A stretch of 46,551 nt of DNA from Dehalococcoidales bacterium. Lineage in GTDB: Bacteria > Chloroflexota > Dehalococcoidia > Dehalococcoidales > RBG-16-60-22. The first letter of the stretch is position 1, and every line of letters starts with the position of its first letter. The stretch is taken from positions 1 to 46,551 of the forward strand of contig JAFGOC010000146.1 of assembly GCA_016926705.1 (NCBI GenBank), written 5' to 3'. Of this stretch, positions 7,983-16,347 are shown piece after piece. The notes under the pieces are model-generated. The model did no database searches. It worked only from the letters and a program-made list of their open reading frames with translations, and was not told where the DNA came from. The position numbers and the translations under genes were made by a program.

Positions 7983-10043
7983 GTGGATTTGGCCGCCGGC
8001 ATTACCCCGGAAGACCTGGACTTATTTATACAAGAAGCCGACGAGCAGCTGCAACTACTTGACGAAGACATCGTAAGGCTTGAGAAAGAATCCGGGAACC
8101 CGGACCTGATGCAGGAAATATTCCGGGCAGCCCACACACTCAAAGGGTCTTCGGCAATGGTGGGGCATCAGCGTTTGTCTGACCTGGCCCATGCCATGGA
8201 GAGTGTCCTCGATCAGGTGCGTAAAGGCATGCTGGCAGTTAGCCCGTCGATTATAGATGCTCTGTTGCATGGTCTCGATGTCATGAGGCTACTTCGTAAG
8301 GAGCTGGATTCTCCGGATTCCAAACCCGCGGATATTACCAACGCCGTTGCCGAGCTTTCTGCCCTTGTAACAACTAATGAACAACCTGTAAAGCAAGTCG
8401 CCGAGCACTCCGGCGTGCTAGTTCCGGATGCCGAAGCCCAGACAAGATTAGAGAAGGCCTGCCAGGAAGGCAAGCAGGCATATTTTATTAAAGTGTCATT
8501 TAATAAGGAGTCCCATTGGACCGCGGTACGGAGTTTTCAGGTAATCAACAGTCTCTCGGCGATTGGCGAAATAATAGTTTCTCTGCCGACCGCTCAGGAG
8601 ATAGAAGAGGGGAAGATCAATCATTTATTCCAGATTTTAGTTGCCAGCAAGAACAGTGCAGAAGATATCAGAGAGTTGCTGACCGGAATTTCTGAAATAG
8701 AAAATATTGAAATTAATGTTCATGAGAAGGAGATATCCGGGGAAGCCGCAAAGGCAACCGGGTCTGATTCTACTGTTACCGGTAAAGAAGATACAAAATT
8801 AAGTCACACGGTAAGGGTAGACGTAAGCCGTCTGGATACTCTGATGGAACAGGTAGGCGAACTGGTTATCAATCGTAATCAAATCAGTCAGCTCGGCAGG
8901 ATGCTGGCGGAGAAATATCATGAAGATGAAATAATCGTTGCTTTCGGCGACAGCCTGTCGCAAATAGCTAAGATAGTCAGCACCCTCCAGCAGGACGTGA
9001 TGTCAATACGCCTCCTGCCTGTGGAAATCGTGTTTAGTACTCTGCCGCGGATGGTCAGGGACATCGCGCGTAAAGAAAATAAAAAAGTTGAATTTATTAT
9101 CGAAGGTCAGGAGACCGAGGTCGACCGCAGCGTCATCGAGCAACTGCGGGACCCACTTATCCATATGCTGCGCAACTCGATAGACCACGGCATAGAGGCA
9201 CCGGATAAGCGTAGATCAGCCGGCAAGCCGGAGGCAGGCACGATACGTCTTTCGGCGATGCATGAACAGGACAATATCGTGATTACGGTGAAAGACGACG
9301 GCAAGGGGGTTGACCCCAAGTTGATAAGAAAATCGGCGATTGATAAAAAGATTGATATGCCGGAGAATATCTCAAAATTGACGGATCATGAAGCCGTAAA
9401 TCTAATTTTTAATTCCGGTCTCTCCACGGCAAGCGAGGTTACCGATGTTTCGGGCAGGGGAGTAGGGCTGGATGTAGTGAAAACAAATATCGAAAGCCTG
9501 GGAGGTTCGGTCAGTGTTGAATCGGTGCCCGGGCAGGGAACTACATTCACCCTTACGCTACCCCTGACGCTGGCAATTATACCCGCACTGCTGGTAAGCA
9601 CCGTAGGCACTATCTGCGCAATACCTCTATCGAGCATAGTTGAAGCCGGGAAACTGGATGTAAAGGAAATTCAGACCGTAAGAGGCAAGGAAGTGACGCT
9701 TTTCAGAGGCGATGTACTGCCCCTGCTGCGGCTCGATGAGGTATTCGGTTGGAGTGACAAGAATAACAGGTCAGGCGAGGCCCTTCATATGGTCGTGGTC
9801 AAGTTCTCAGGTTCCAGGGTAGGTCTGGTGGTCGAGGAATTACTGGAGCAACAGGAACTGGTGGTGAAATCGCTGGACCATTTCATCGGGGAGAGCAACG
9901 GCATAACCGGCGCAAGTATTCTGGGCGACGGCAGGGTTGTCCTGATTCTTGATGTTGCCTCGCTAATAAGAGGCGCTATTACAGAACGTAACAATAACAA
10001 GATTAAAATAAAGTCATCGGTATCCAGGTTAAGCATTAAATAA
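7983..10043 (+). CDS. cheA: Chemotaxis histidine kinase CheA
   Basis: A 686-residue CheA with the full domain set. P1 (HPt) has phosphorylation site His51 in AAHTLKGSSAMVGH. A P2-like CheY/CheB-docking region covers about 150-255. P3 dimerisation starts near VRVDVSRLDTLMEQVGELVI. The P4 ATPase contains the N box MLRNSIDHGIE and glycine-rich DDGKGVD and GRGVGLDVV motifs. The P5 CheW-like domain is C-terminal. The GTG start is chosen because AAAGGAG sits 6 nt upstream. The kinase phosphorylates CheY and CheB encoded downstream. Nothing appears truncated. Confidence 0.96.
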   Translation: MDLAAGITPEDLDLFIQEADEQLQLLDEDIVRLEKESGNPDLMQEIFRAAHTLKGSSAMVGHQRLSDLAHAMESVLDQVRKGMLAVSPSIIDALLHGLDVMRLLRKELDSPDSKPADITNAVAELSALVTTNEQPVKQVAEHSGVLVPDAEAQTRLEKACQEGKQAYFIKVSFNKESHWTAVRSFQVINSLSAIGEIIVSLPTAQEIEEGKINHLFQILVASKNSAEDIRELLTGISEIENIEINVHEKEISGEAAKATGSDSTVTGKEDTKLSHTVRVDVSRLDTLMEQVGELVINRNQISQLGRMLAEKYHEDEIIVAFGDSLSQIAKIVSTLQQDVMSIRLLPVEIVFSTLPRMVRDIARKENKKVEFIIEGQETEVDRSVIEQLRDPLIHMLRNSIDHGIEAPDKRRSAGKPEAGTIRLSAMHEQDNIVITVKDDGKGVDPKLIRKSAIDKKIDMPENISKLTDHEAVNLIFNSGLSTASEVTDVSGRGVGLDVVKTNIESLGGSVSVESVPGQGTTFTLTLPLTLAIIPALLVSTVGTICAIPLSSIVEAGKLDVKEIQTVRGKEVTLFRGDVLPLLRLDEVFGWSDKNNRSGEALHMVVVKFSGSRVGLVVEELLEQQELVVKSLDHFIGESNGITGASILGDGRVVLILDVASLIRGAITERNNNKIKIKSSVSRLSIK

Positions 10044-10058
10044 CAAGGAGAATTAGAA

Positions 10059-10655
10059 ATGGAGCTGGAAAAGGGGAATCGGGTAATAGATTTTACCGAT
10101 ATCAATATGGCGGGTCTCTTCGGGGAGGGCGTGAACAACGCGATTGAAGGCCTTTCCCAGATGGCCGGACGGGAGGTTAAGGTCGTCAGCATGGATATCA
10201 AGAAAGTCCCGGTCAAAGATATTCCGGACCTGTTCGGCGGGGCCGAAGCTTTGATAATTGCCATATACGTGGAGATATTCGGCAAGACCAACGGGCATAT
10301 GGTGGTGGTATATAAGCCGGAAGTGGCTTTCGGGCTGGTGGATTTATTGCTGGACCAGGCGGCCGGTTCAACCACGGAACTGAATGATATGGAGAGTTCT
10401 ACCCTGGGCGAAGTTGGTAATATCATGGGCTCATTTTTCTTGAATTACCTTTCCGATACCACCGGCCAGCGACTCAAGCCGTCACCGCCTGCTGTGATGA
10501 TGGATATGGCCGGCGCTGTCCTGGACTCGACGCTGGCTAATATACTTGCATACAGCGATGAAACATATATTGTGGATACGGTATTCGGTACCAAAGACCG
10601 GCAGGTCTCGGGCACTTTCATGATTATACCCAACCCTAGTCTGGAGGCCAGTTAA
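10059..10655 (+). CDS. cheC: CheY-P phosphatase CheC
   Basis: A 198-residue member of the CheC/CheX/FliY phosphatase family. The second phosphatase signature is clear (STLGEVGNIMGSFFLNYLSD, the ExxN pattern). The first, around residues 24-36 (GEGVNNAIEGLSQMAGR), has the family shape but a less typical ExxN arrangement, so one site may be dominant. CheC dephosphorylates CheY-P and binds CheD, and the adjacent overlapping cheD supports that pairing. AAGGAG precedes the ATG. The stop overlaps the cheD start (TAATG). Confidence 0.9.
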   Translation: MELEKGNRVIDFTDINMAGLFGEGVNNAIEGLSQMAGREVKVVSMDIKKVPVKDIPDLFGGAEALIIAIYVEIFGKTNGHMVVVYKPEVAFGLVDLLLDQAAGSTTELNDMESSTLGEVGNIMGSFFLNYLSDTTGQRLKPSPPAVMMDMAGAVLDSTLANILAYSDETYIVDTVFGTKDRQVSGTFMIIPNPSLEAS

Positions 10656-11173
10656 TGGCAATAGTATTTAGTGAAACAGCCGCACCGGAGCGGGAACTGC
10701 ATTTGGTGGGTATGGGTGAGATTGTAGTGACGGATTCTCCCAATGCTGAATTATCCTGTATCGGGCTGGGTTCCTGTGTCGCAGTGTGCGCTTATGATGT
10801 AAGAGAGAAAATCGGCGGTATGGCCCATATTGTACTGCCGCAGTATAACGGCTTGCCTGGCAGCAATCGTGCCAAGTTTGCCGATACAGCTGTGCCAATG
10901 CTGATAGATGAAATGTTGAAGAAAGGTGGTGTGAAAAGTCGGTTGATTATAAAAATAGCCGGCGGGGCCCAGATGACAATAGCTCCGGGGCTAAGAGACA
11001 CCTTTAAAACCGGCGAGAGGAATCTGGAACAAATAATGTCGGTGCTGCGGAGAGAAAATATTACTCCTGCGGCGGCCGATACGGGTGGTAGCGTCGGGAG
11101 GACGGTGAGAATGTATGTTAAGACTGGTCGGGTTACGGTCAAAACTGCCTACGGCATGCCCCAGGAGCTTTAG
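10655..11173 (+). CDS. cheD: Chemoreceptor glutamine deamidase CheD
   Basis: A 172-residue CheD, which deamidates specific glutamines on chemoreceptors and is modulated by CheC. The catalytic Cys is in GLGSCVAVCAYD and the catalytic His in GGMAHIVLPQ, followed by the KIAGGAQM strand typical of the family. ATG overlaps the cheC stop, with GGAGG inside the end of cheC serving as ribosome site. This arrangement implies translational coupling in a 1:1 ratio with CheC. Confidence 0.95.
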   Translation: MAIVFSETAAPERELHLVGMGEIVVTDSPNAELSCIGLGSCVAVCAYDVREKIGGMAHIVLPQYNGLPGSNRAKFADTAVPMLIDEMLKKGGVKSRLIIKIAGGAQMTIAPGLRDTFKTGERNLEQIMSVLRRENITPAAADTGGSVGRTVRMYVKTGRVTVKTAYGMPQEL

Positions 11174-11225
11174 GTATGGATGATAAATTACAAAACAATA
11201 TAACTACAGGGAAAAAGGAGATAAC

Positions 11226-11582
11226 ATGGCTACGGTAATGGTTGTGGACGATGCAATGTTCATGCGTAAAAAATGCGCGCAGGTTTTATCCCAAAACGGT
11301 TATGCCGTCGTCGAAGCTGCGAGCGGGGCGGAGGCATTAACAGCCTACCAGCAGGAGAAACCGGACTGCGTGTTGCTGGACATCACCATGCCGGATATGG
11401 ACGGTATAGAGGCGTTGAAAGAACTGCTTAAAGTTGACCCCAATGCCAAAGTTTCGATGTGCAGTGCTATGGGACAACAGGGTATTGTTATCGAAGCTTT
11501 AAAACTGGGGGCCAAGGATTTCGTTGTCAAGCCGTTCGATGTTGCTAGGGTGATTGGTTCTGTAAAGAAACTGATAGGCTAA
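11226..11582 (+). CDS. cheY: Chemotaxis response regulator CheY
   Basis: A 118-residue stand-alone receiver. It has the DD pair (VVDDAMFMRKK), phosphoacceptor Asp in VLLDITMPDMDG, a Ser at the switch position (MCSAMGQQ) and the conserved Lys in VKPFD. AAAAAGGAGAT precedes the ATG. Without flagellar switch genes nearby, its target is not the usual FliM. The small Zn-ribbon protein at the end of this cluster, with a FliM-like peptide, is the best local candidate. Confidence 0.93.
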   Translation: MATVMVVDDAMFMRKKCAQVLSQNGYAVVEAASGAEALTAYQQEKPDCVLLDITMPDMDGIEALKELLKVDPNAKVSMCSAMGQQGIVIEALKLGAKDFVVKPFDVARVIGSVKKLIG

Positions 11583-11624
11583 AATCTTGAGATAGTAAGG
11601 TTTAGTGTTTTGGGAGAAAAGCAG

Positions 11625-12671
11625 GTGCAGAAAAAACTACGAGTGCTTGTTGTCGATGATTCCGGGTATGTAATTACGGCTGTTTCCAACAAGCTTAACG
11701 CCGACCCGGAGATTGAGGTTATCGGCTCTGCCCGTAACGGTATCGAGGCCGTAGAAAAGGTAAAGAGCCTTAAGCCGGACGTGGTAACCTTGGATGTTAT
11801 CATGCCGGAGATGGACGGCATCGCCGCTTTAAAAATAATAATGGAAGAATGCCCGACCCCGGTGGTTATGCTTAGCGCCTTAACCAGCGAAAACGCAGAA
11901 ACCACTATGAAAGCTCTGGAGCTGGGCGCGGTTGATTTCTTTCTCAAACCTTCGGCTATAAATCCGGTAGCCGATGATACCCTGGCGGCAAAAATAAAGA
12001 CGGCTGCCAAGTGTAATCTAATTAAGAACGGAAGGGTTAAGGCGGATACAGGTTCTAGGAAAAAGGTAATAAGTCAGGATAAATATTCAGCCTTTGAAAA
12101 ATTGGTAGTTATCGGTGCTTCTACCGGTGGTCCCAGGTCATTAATGCAGATAATTCCCGCACTGCCGGCGGATATTCCGGCGGCGGTTTTAATAGTCCAG
12201 CATCTTCCCCCGGTTTTCACCCGGTCGCTGGCGGAGAGGCTGGACCAGGTATCTCAAATAAATGTTGTGGAGGCGGAAGAGGGGAGTATCGCGAGCAGAG
12301 GCAGGATTTTAGTGGCTCCCGGCGATTTTCATATGCTGATAGAAAGCGGAGGCAAAATTAAACTCGACCAGGGGCCGCACGTTCTGGGAGTACGGCCTGC
12401 GGCGGATATAACTATGAAATCAGCGGCGGCCAAATTCGGCGATGCTGTAGTCGGTGTCGTCCTTACCGGCATGGGTATCGATGGGACACAGGGGGCCTCA
12501 TACATTAAAGCCGCGGGCGGCCAGGTCCTGGCACAGGATGAAGCTACCAGCGCAGTGTACGGTATGCCGATGAGCGTGGTAAAAGCCGGCTACGCCGATA
12601 AGGTATTGCCTTTACATAAAATTGCCGATGGTATTGTTAAAGTTTGCGCATCACGGGAGAGAGTTGCATGA
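11625..12671 (+). CDS. cheB: Protein-glutamate methylesterase/glutaminase CheB
   Basis: A 348-residue CheB. I prefer GTG 11625 over the track's TTG 11610, because GGGAG lies 8 nt before it and translation then begins right at the receiver (VQKKLRVLVVDDS). Residues 1-125 form the receiver with DVIMPEMDG. A linker follows. Residues about 160-345 form the methylesterase with the catalytic Ser in VIGASTGGP, the His in VQHLPP and the Asp in LTGMGIDG. It removes receptor methyl groups when phosphorylated by CheA. The stop overlaps the cheR start (ATGA). Confidence 0.95.
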   Translation: MQKKLRVLVVDDSGYVITAVSNKLNADPEIEVIGSARNGIEAVEKVKSLKPDVVTLDVIMPEMDGIAALKIIMEECPTPVVMLSALTSENAETTMKALELGAVDFFLKPSAINPVADDTLAAKIKTAAKCNLIKNGRVKADTGSRKKVISQDKYSAFEKLVVIGASTGGPRSLMQIIPALPADIPAAVLIVQHLPPVFTRSLAERLDQVSQINVVEAEEGSIASRGRILVAPGDFHMLIESGGKIKLDQGPHVLGVRPAADITMKSAAAKFGDAVVGVVLTGMGIDGTQGASYIKAAGGQVLAQDEATSAVYGMPMSVVKAGYADKVLPLHKIADGIVKVCASRERVA

Positions 12672-13501
12672 ATGCGGAAGAATTCACCTATGTAAAAAAG
12701 AAGATACGTGAATTGACGCAATTCGACCTTGATAATTACGGCCATAACCAGATGATACGGCGTCTGGACGGCTACATTATGCGATTTAAAGTACAAAATG
12801 TTGCACAATATTTTAATTTAGTTAAACATGATAAAAACGAGCTGGAGAAGCTGAAGAAGTTCCTCACCATAAACGTGTCCGAATTTTTCCGGGACGCTGC
12901 TCAATTCCGGTTGTTACAAGACGAGATATTGCCGCCGTTATTGCAAAACAATCTGGGATTGAATATCTGGAGCGCCGGTTGTTCTAACGGGGCTGAAGCT
13001 TATTCGGTAGCTATGTTACTTGACAGGCAATCTCCTTATAGAAAGCATCGGATACTCGCAACGGATATCGATCAGGCTATTGTAAACCATGCGGCTGCCG
13101 GCGGACCTTATGGTGCGGCAGAGGTAAGAAATGTGCCGAAGCAGTTGCTGGAAAAATATTTCACTAAAGACGGCGGCAATTTCAGGGTAATTGAAAGGAT
13201 TCGAAATAAGGTCAACTTTGGGCTGCATGACCTGACGCGGGACCCGTTTGAAGATAATTTTGACCTGATAATATGCCGCAACGTAGTAATTTACTTCTCC
13301 ACTGAAACCAAGAAAATATTAAGGAAAAAGTTCCTGGATTCATTAAAAGTCCACGGAATACTATTTATCGGTGCTACCGAGACGATGTTGGACGCAAAAG
13401 ATAACGGATTTCAGCGTTTATCGGCATGCTTTTACAGGAAAAAGTCGGGTATGCCCGAAAAGTCTCAAGAGCCAGTGGTCTCTGGCAGAGGTATAAAATG
13501 A
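12668..13501 (+). CDS. cheR: Chemoreceptor methyltransferase CheR
   Basis: A 277-residue SAM-dependent glutamate methyltransferase for chemoreceptors. ATG 12668 is chosen over the track's 12644: it overlaps the cheB stop as ATGA and has GGGAGAGA upstream. The N-terminal helical CheR_N domain is followed by a Rossmann domain with LNIWSAGCSNGAEAYS (SAM loop), ILATDID and LIICRNVVIYF, all standard CheR landmarks. It works against CheB to set receptor adaptation. The stop overlaps the next gene by ATGA. Confidence 0.95.
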   Translation: MNAEEFTYVKKKIRELTQFDLDNYGHNQMIRRLDGYIMRFKVQNVAQYFNLVKHDKNELEKLKKFLTINVSEFFRDAAQFRLLQDEILPPLLQNNLGLNIWSAGCSNGAEAYSVAMLLDRQSPYRKHRILATDIDQAIVNHAAAGGPYGAAEVRNVPKQLLEKYFTKDGGNFRVIERIRNKVNFGLHDLTRDPFEDNFDLIICRNVVIYFSTETKKILRKKFLDSLKVHGILFIGATETMLDAKDNGFQRLSACFYRKKSGMPEKSQEPVVSGRGIK

Positions 13502-14571
13502 GGCGTATTACGATAAAATATGCCAAACCGGGTATGGTCCTGGAGCAGCCTGTTTATGACAGCTTCGGGAATACGCTGGTGGAAAAAGGTAAGGAATTGG
13601 ATGCAGGCCTCGTCGTCAGCATGAAAGAAAAGGGAGTGACGGAGATATTTATCCGTGATTGGCGGGCTATGGACGTGTTAGCGGCCCCTCTTTTTACGCC
13701 GCAAACCGAGGGCGTACTGGCCAAGGCTTTCAGGCAGTTACTGCTGGATAGCGAAGGGAAACAGAGACTCTCTGTTATCAATCTCAACCCGCTGCATATA
13801 GCCATGATAGCGATGATCAGAGAGATGAACCTGAATATGATAGGTGATATCAATGTATCGTGCAAGATATCACCGAGAGACTACCTGTATCTACAGCCCG
13901 TAAAGACCGCCGGACTTTCCCTGGCGCTCGGCCACGGATTGAGACTATCCCCCGATGAATTGGCAGGCCTTGGGATGGCGGCTATTCTTAAAGATATCGG
14001 TTTGCCCAAGGAAACGATTGAAAATGTGGACTGGATAGCTGAAGGCAATACGCCGCGTATGGCTGAACATCCCGGCATCGGGTTTAAAATGCTTAATATG
14101 CACAAAATGACTTCAGGAGACACGGCTAAAGCGGTGCTGCAGCATCACGAATTCTGGAATGGCACGGGCTATCCTGAGGGTTTAAAAGGCAAGGATATTA
14201 ATCTATTTGCGCGTATTATCGCCGTAGCAGACTCATTTGTCGATTTACTGACGGACCGGCCGGGGAGGAGTAAAGTTATGCCGCACCAGGCCATTGAATA
14301 TATTATGGCGGGAGGCAATGACCAGTTCGATCCGGAAATTGTCGAGCTGCTGGTAAGGCGCGTTCCTTCGTATCCAGCTGGGATATCGGTCAAATTAAGC
14401 ACCGGCGATACCGGCATTGTTGCAAACCCTAAACTGGGATTTATAGCCAGGCCTATTATCCGTGTTTTTCACCGTCCTGCCCAGGGTACATTAAGAAATC
14501 CTTTTGATATCGACCTTGCCAAACCTGATTTTCAGCGTTTACTGGTGACTGAAGTACTGGAGTATGATTAA
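13498..14571 (+). CDS. HD-GYP family protein with altered HD dyad
   Basis: A 357-residue protein. ATG 13498 overlaps the cheR stop; the track's earlier start at 13426 lies inside cheR. The N-terminal part (about 1-60, PGMVLEQPVYD...G) resembles the small beta domain that precedes many HD-GYP modules. The HD-GYP region keeps a canonical HHEFWNGTGYP and ARIIAVADSFVDLL. The metal-binding HD dyad, however, reads LKDIG (Lys165-Asp166) in place of LHDIG. Loss of that His suggests weak or no phosphodiesterase activity and perhaps a c-di-GMP-binding or scaffold role. Tight coupling to cheR and the next gene places it in the chemosensory pathway. Confidence 0.85.
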   Translation: MRRITIKYAKPGMVLEQPVYDSFGNTLVEKGKELDAGLVVSMKEKGVTEIFIRDWRAMDVLAAPLFTPQTEGVLAKAFRQLLLDSEGKQRLSVINLNPLHIAMIAMIREMNLNMIGDINVSCKISPRDYLYLQPVKTAGLSLALGHGLRLSPDELAGLGMAAILKDIGLPKETIENVDWIAEGNTPRMAEHPGIGFKMLNMHKMTSGDTAKAVLQHHEFWNGTGYPEGLKGKDINLFARIIAVADSFVDLLTDRPGRSKVMPHQAIEYIMAGGNDQFDPEIVELLVRRVPSYPAGISVKLSTGDTGIVANPKLGFIARPIIRVFHRPAQGTLRNPFDIDLAKPDFQRLLVTEVLEYD

Positions 14572-15266
14572 TGGCACGTGAAGACAGGATATTATCGCAA
14601 TCAGAAATAGATTCACTGCTAAGGAAGATAGCGCCTAAGTCGGATGAACCGGCGGCTAAAGAGGAGCCGTCACCGGTTGAGCCTGTCGAGCTAGAGGTGA
14701 AACCTGCCAAGGCAGCAGTCGAACCCGAAGCAGCATCTTCAGGGACTCCCCAGGATCTGAAAACGGTATCGTTTAAGTCGATTGAAATAACAGAAGACGA
14801 AGAGCCAACAAGGGCTGGCGACCTGGAGACAGACTCGATAAAGCTGTCCGAATATAAGCCCAAGACCGCAGAACCGCCGGCATCGGTGCAGCCTATGGAG
14901 ACGGCGAGACAAAAATCCGCTCTTGGTGAAGCTGACGACCTGAAAACGAAGGTTGCCGAATTGACTGCCGAGGTGAATAAGCTATCAACTGCCCTGCAGA
15001 CAGTAGCACAACTGGAAGAAAAGATCAGACAACTGGAAACGTTGATGAAGAATGCACCGGAATCGGCTGGGACTCTTAAAGCCAGGATAGATAAAATAGC
15101 CGCTGAACTCGAAGCAGGCGAAGGGAAAAAGTCCGATTACGGTTTCCTCGAGGCGTTCAGATGCAGCCACTGCCGTTCCAAAGGTAATGTGGCGATTTAT
15201 ATCAAATGCACCAGCTGTGGCAAGGAAAACTGGATGGGCTGGTGGCCTGAAGAAGAAGAGAAATAA
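14571..15266 (+). CDS. Zn-ribbon protein with N-terminal FliM/FliY-like CheY-binding peptide
   Basis: A 231-residue protein of no family I recognise as a whole. Residues 7-17 (ILSQSEIDSLL) closely match the N-terminal LSQxEIDxLL peptide by which FliM and FliY bind phosphorylated CheY. A Pro/Glu/Ala-rich linker covers about 20-120, and a predicted coiled coil about 122-190. A C-terminal CxxC-X11-CxxC zinc ribbon (CSHC...CTSC) is followed by a Trp-rich GWMGWW-like end. The gene overlaps the HD-GYP gene by TAATG and closes the che operon. The layout suggests a CheY-P sensor joined to an unknown partner through the zinc ribbon. No flagellar protein is encoded nearby, so I infer a non-flagellar output. 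Confidence 0.75.
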   Translation: MAREDRILSQSEIDSLLRKIAPKSDEPAAKEEPSPVEPVELEVKPAKAAVEPEAASSGTPQDLKTVSFKSIEITEDEEPTRAGDLETDSIKLSEYKPKTAEPPASVQPMETARQKSALGEADDLKTKVAELTAEVNKLSTALQTVAQLEEKIRQLETLMKNAPESAGTLKARIDKIAAELEAGEGKKSDYGFLEAFRCSHCRSKGNVAIYIKCTSCGKENWMGWWPEEEEK

Positions 15267-15341
15267 AGTCGACGTCGTACACCAAACGCCGGCTGATACC
15301 TTTTTTGTTAATCATTACCCCTGGAATTTCCATTAAGTCTG

Positions 15342-16217
15342 CTATTTTTCCGCCTGCTCCAACTCATCCTGATTATCCGGGGTAAGGTCTATCTGATAAA
15401 AATCGCTATCCATACCGGGCAATATCATCATGAAATCCGGGGTATAATCGATAAAAACATCAGCCTGCCCGATAATAAACTCAAGCACATGACCGCCGGT
15501 ATCTTTATCTTTAGTCAGGAAATGCAGGTGGTAGCCTGGCATATTGAGACCGATGATAAATGGAGGCGAGCGGAACCCGACCAGAGTGCCTTCAACTTGC
15601 TCGAATTCAAAGACGGGCTGGTTTTTGGTGACTTCAACCAGCGGGGGGTAGGGCTTTTGCTGGGCGGGTACGCTCCGCGTTTTCATGTAACTGAACGTAC
15701 CCTCGATTTTGATGGCGCAGAAGGTATTTATGCTCGGTAGAATACCATCGAGGTATTCCTGGAGTGAAGCATAATTCAGCCCCTGCGCCAATTCTCCGGA
15801 ATAATCGATATCAAAGAACGTTACCATGGCAAAAGGGGTCTCCATATCATCGGTAACAGGGTAGGCGATGCCGTCGGCTTTTACCTGATAAAATTCTCTG
15901 TCGAAGGCCAGCATCTCGCCGTCGAGGGCTTTGAAAGTGCCGATACCGAAATCGCCGTACTCTTTAAGAACACCATATGTCATAACGCCGTCGTAAACAC
16001 CGTTGAGAAGAGCGTCAATCGTGGATATTTGCGTCATTGTTTCTCTTGCGGCAATGGGATTATCGGCATATTCTGCAGGACCGGCTTGAGACGTTGTTTC
16101 CGCCTGTCCGCAAGCTGTAATTAGAGTAATCACGGTAATTAAGGCAAGTAAAATCAAGTGGGATAAAAACCGCGGAATGATACCATTCTTGTCGTTAAGA
16201 CGTTTTTTCCCTTTCAT
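15342..16217 (-). CDS. Alpha-acetolactate decarboxylase, lipoprotein form
   Basis: A 291-residue enzyme of the AlsD/BudA family, which decarboxylates acetolactate to acetoin. The start is taken at the second Met (CGAGG upstream); the track's start adds 8 residues. The N terminus is a lipoprotein signal with lipobox LITAC, so the enzyme should sit outside the membrane. The active site looks intact: the Zn ligands form HLH...GGH with the exact family spacing, DGEM supplies the family Glu, and RSVPAQQKPY supplies the Arg. Bacillus-type enzymes can also be exported, so export is not unprecedented. It is transcribed divergently from the DUF62 lipoprotein gene. Its role is not obvious, as no acetolactate synthase is in the window. 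Confidence 0.93.
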   Translation of the reverse strand: MKGKKRLNDKNGIIPRFLSHLILLALITVITLITACGQAETTSQAGPAEYADNPIAARETMTQISTIDALLNGVYDGVMTYGVLKEYGDFGIGTFKALDGEMLAFDREFYQVKADGIAYPVTDDMETPFAMVTFFDIDYSGELAQGLNYASLQEYLDGILPSINTFCAIKIEGTFSYMKTRSVPAQQKPYPPLVEVTKNQPVFEFEQVEGTLVGFRSPPFIIGLNMPGYHLHFLTKDKDTGGHVLEFIIGQADVFIDYTPDFMMILPGMDSDFYQIDLTPDNQDELEQAEK

Positions 16218-16300
16218 AATTCTTAAAACCTCGATAATCATTTCTATGTTGAATCACTTATAATCAGTGTAATATATATAGGTTTTCAATGTCCACGAGA

Positions 16301-16330
16301 TTGACCGGTAAGTATGTTACATTGCATAAT
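16301..16330 (+). promoter_or_regulatory. Possible sigma70-type promoter for the DUF62 lipoprotein gene
   Basis: TTGACC and CATAAT are separated by 18 bp. The predicted start of transcription would lie only about 10 nt before the ATG at 16348, giving a very short leader, which lowers confidence. Confidence 0.35.
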
Positions 16331-16347
16331 GCTAGCGAGGGTTGAAC

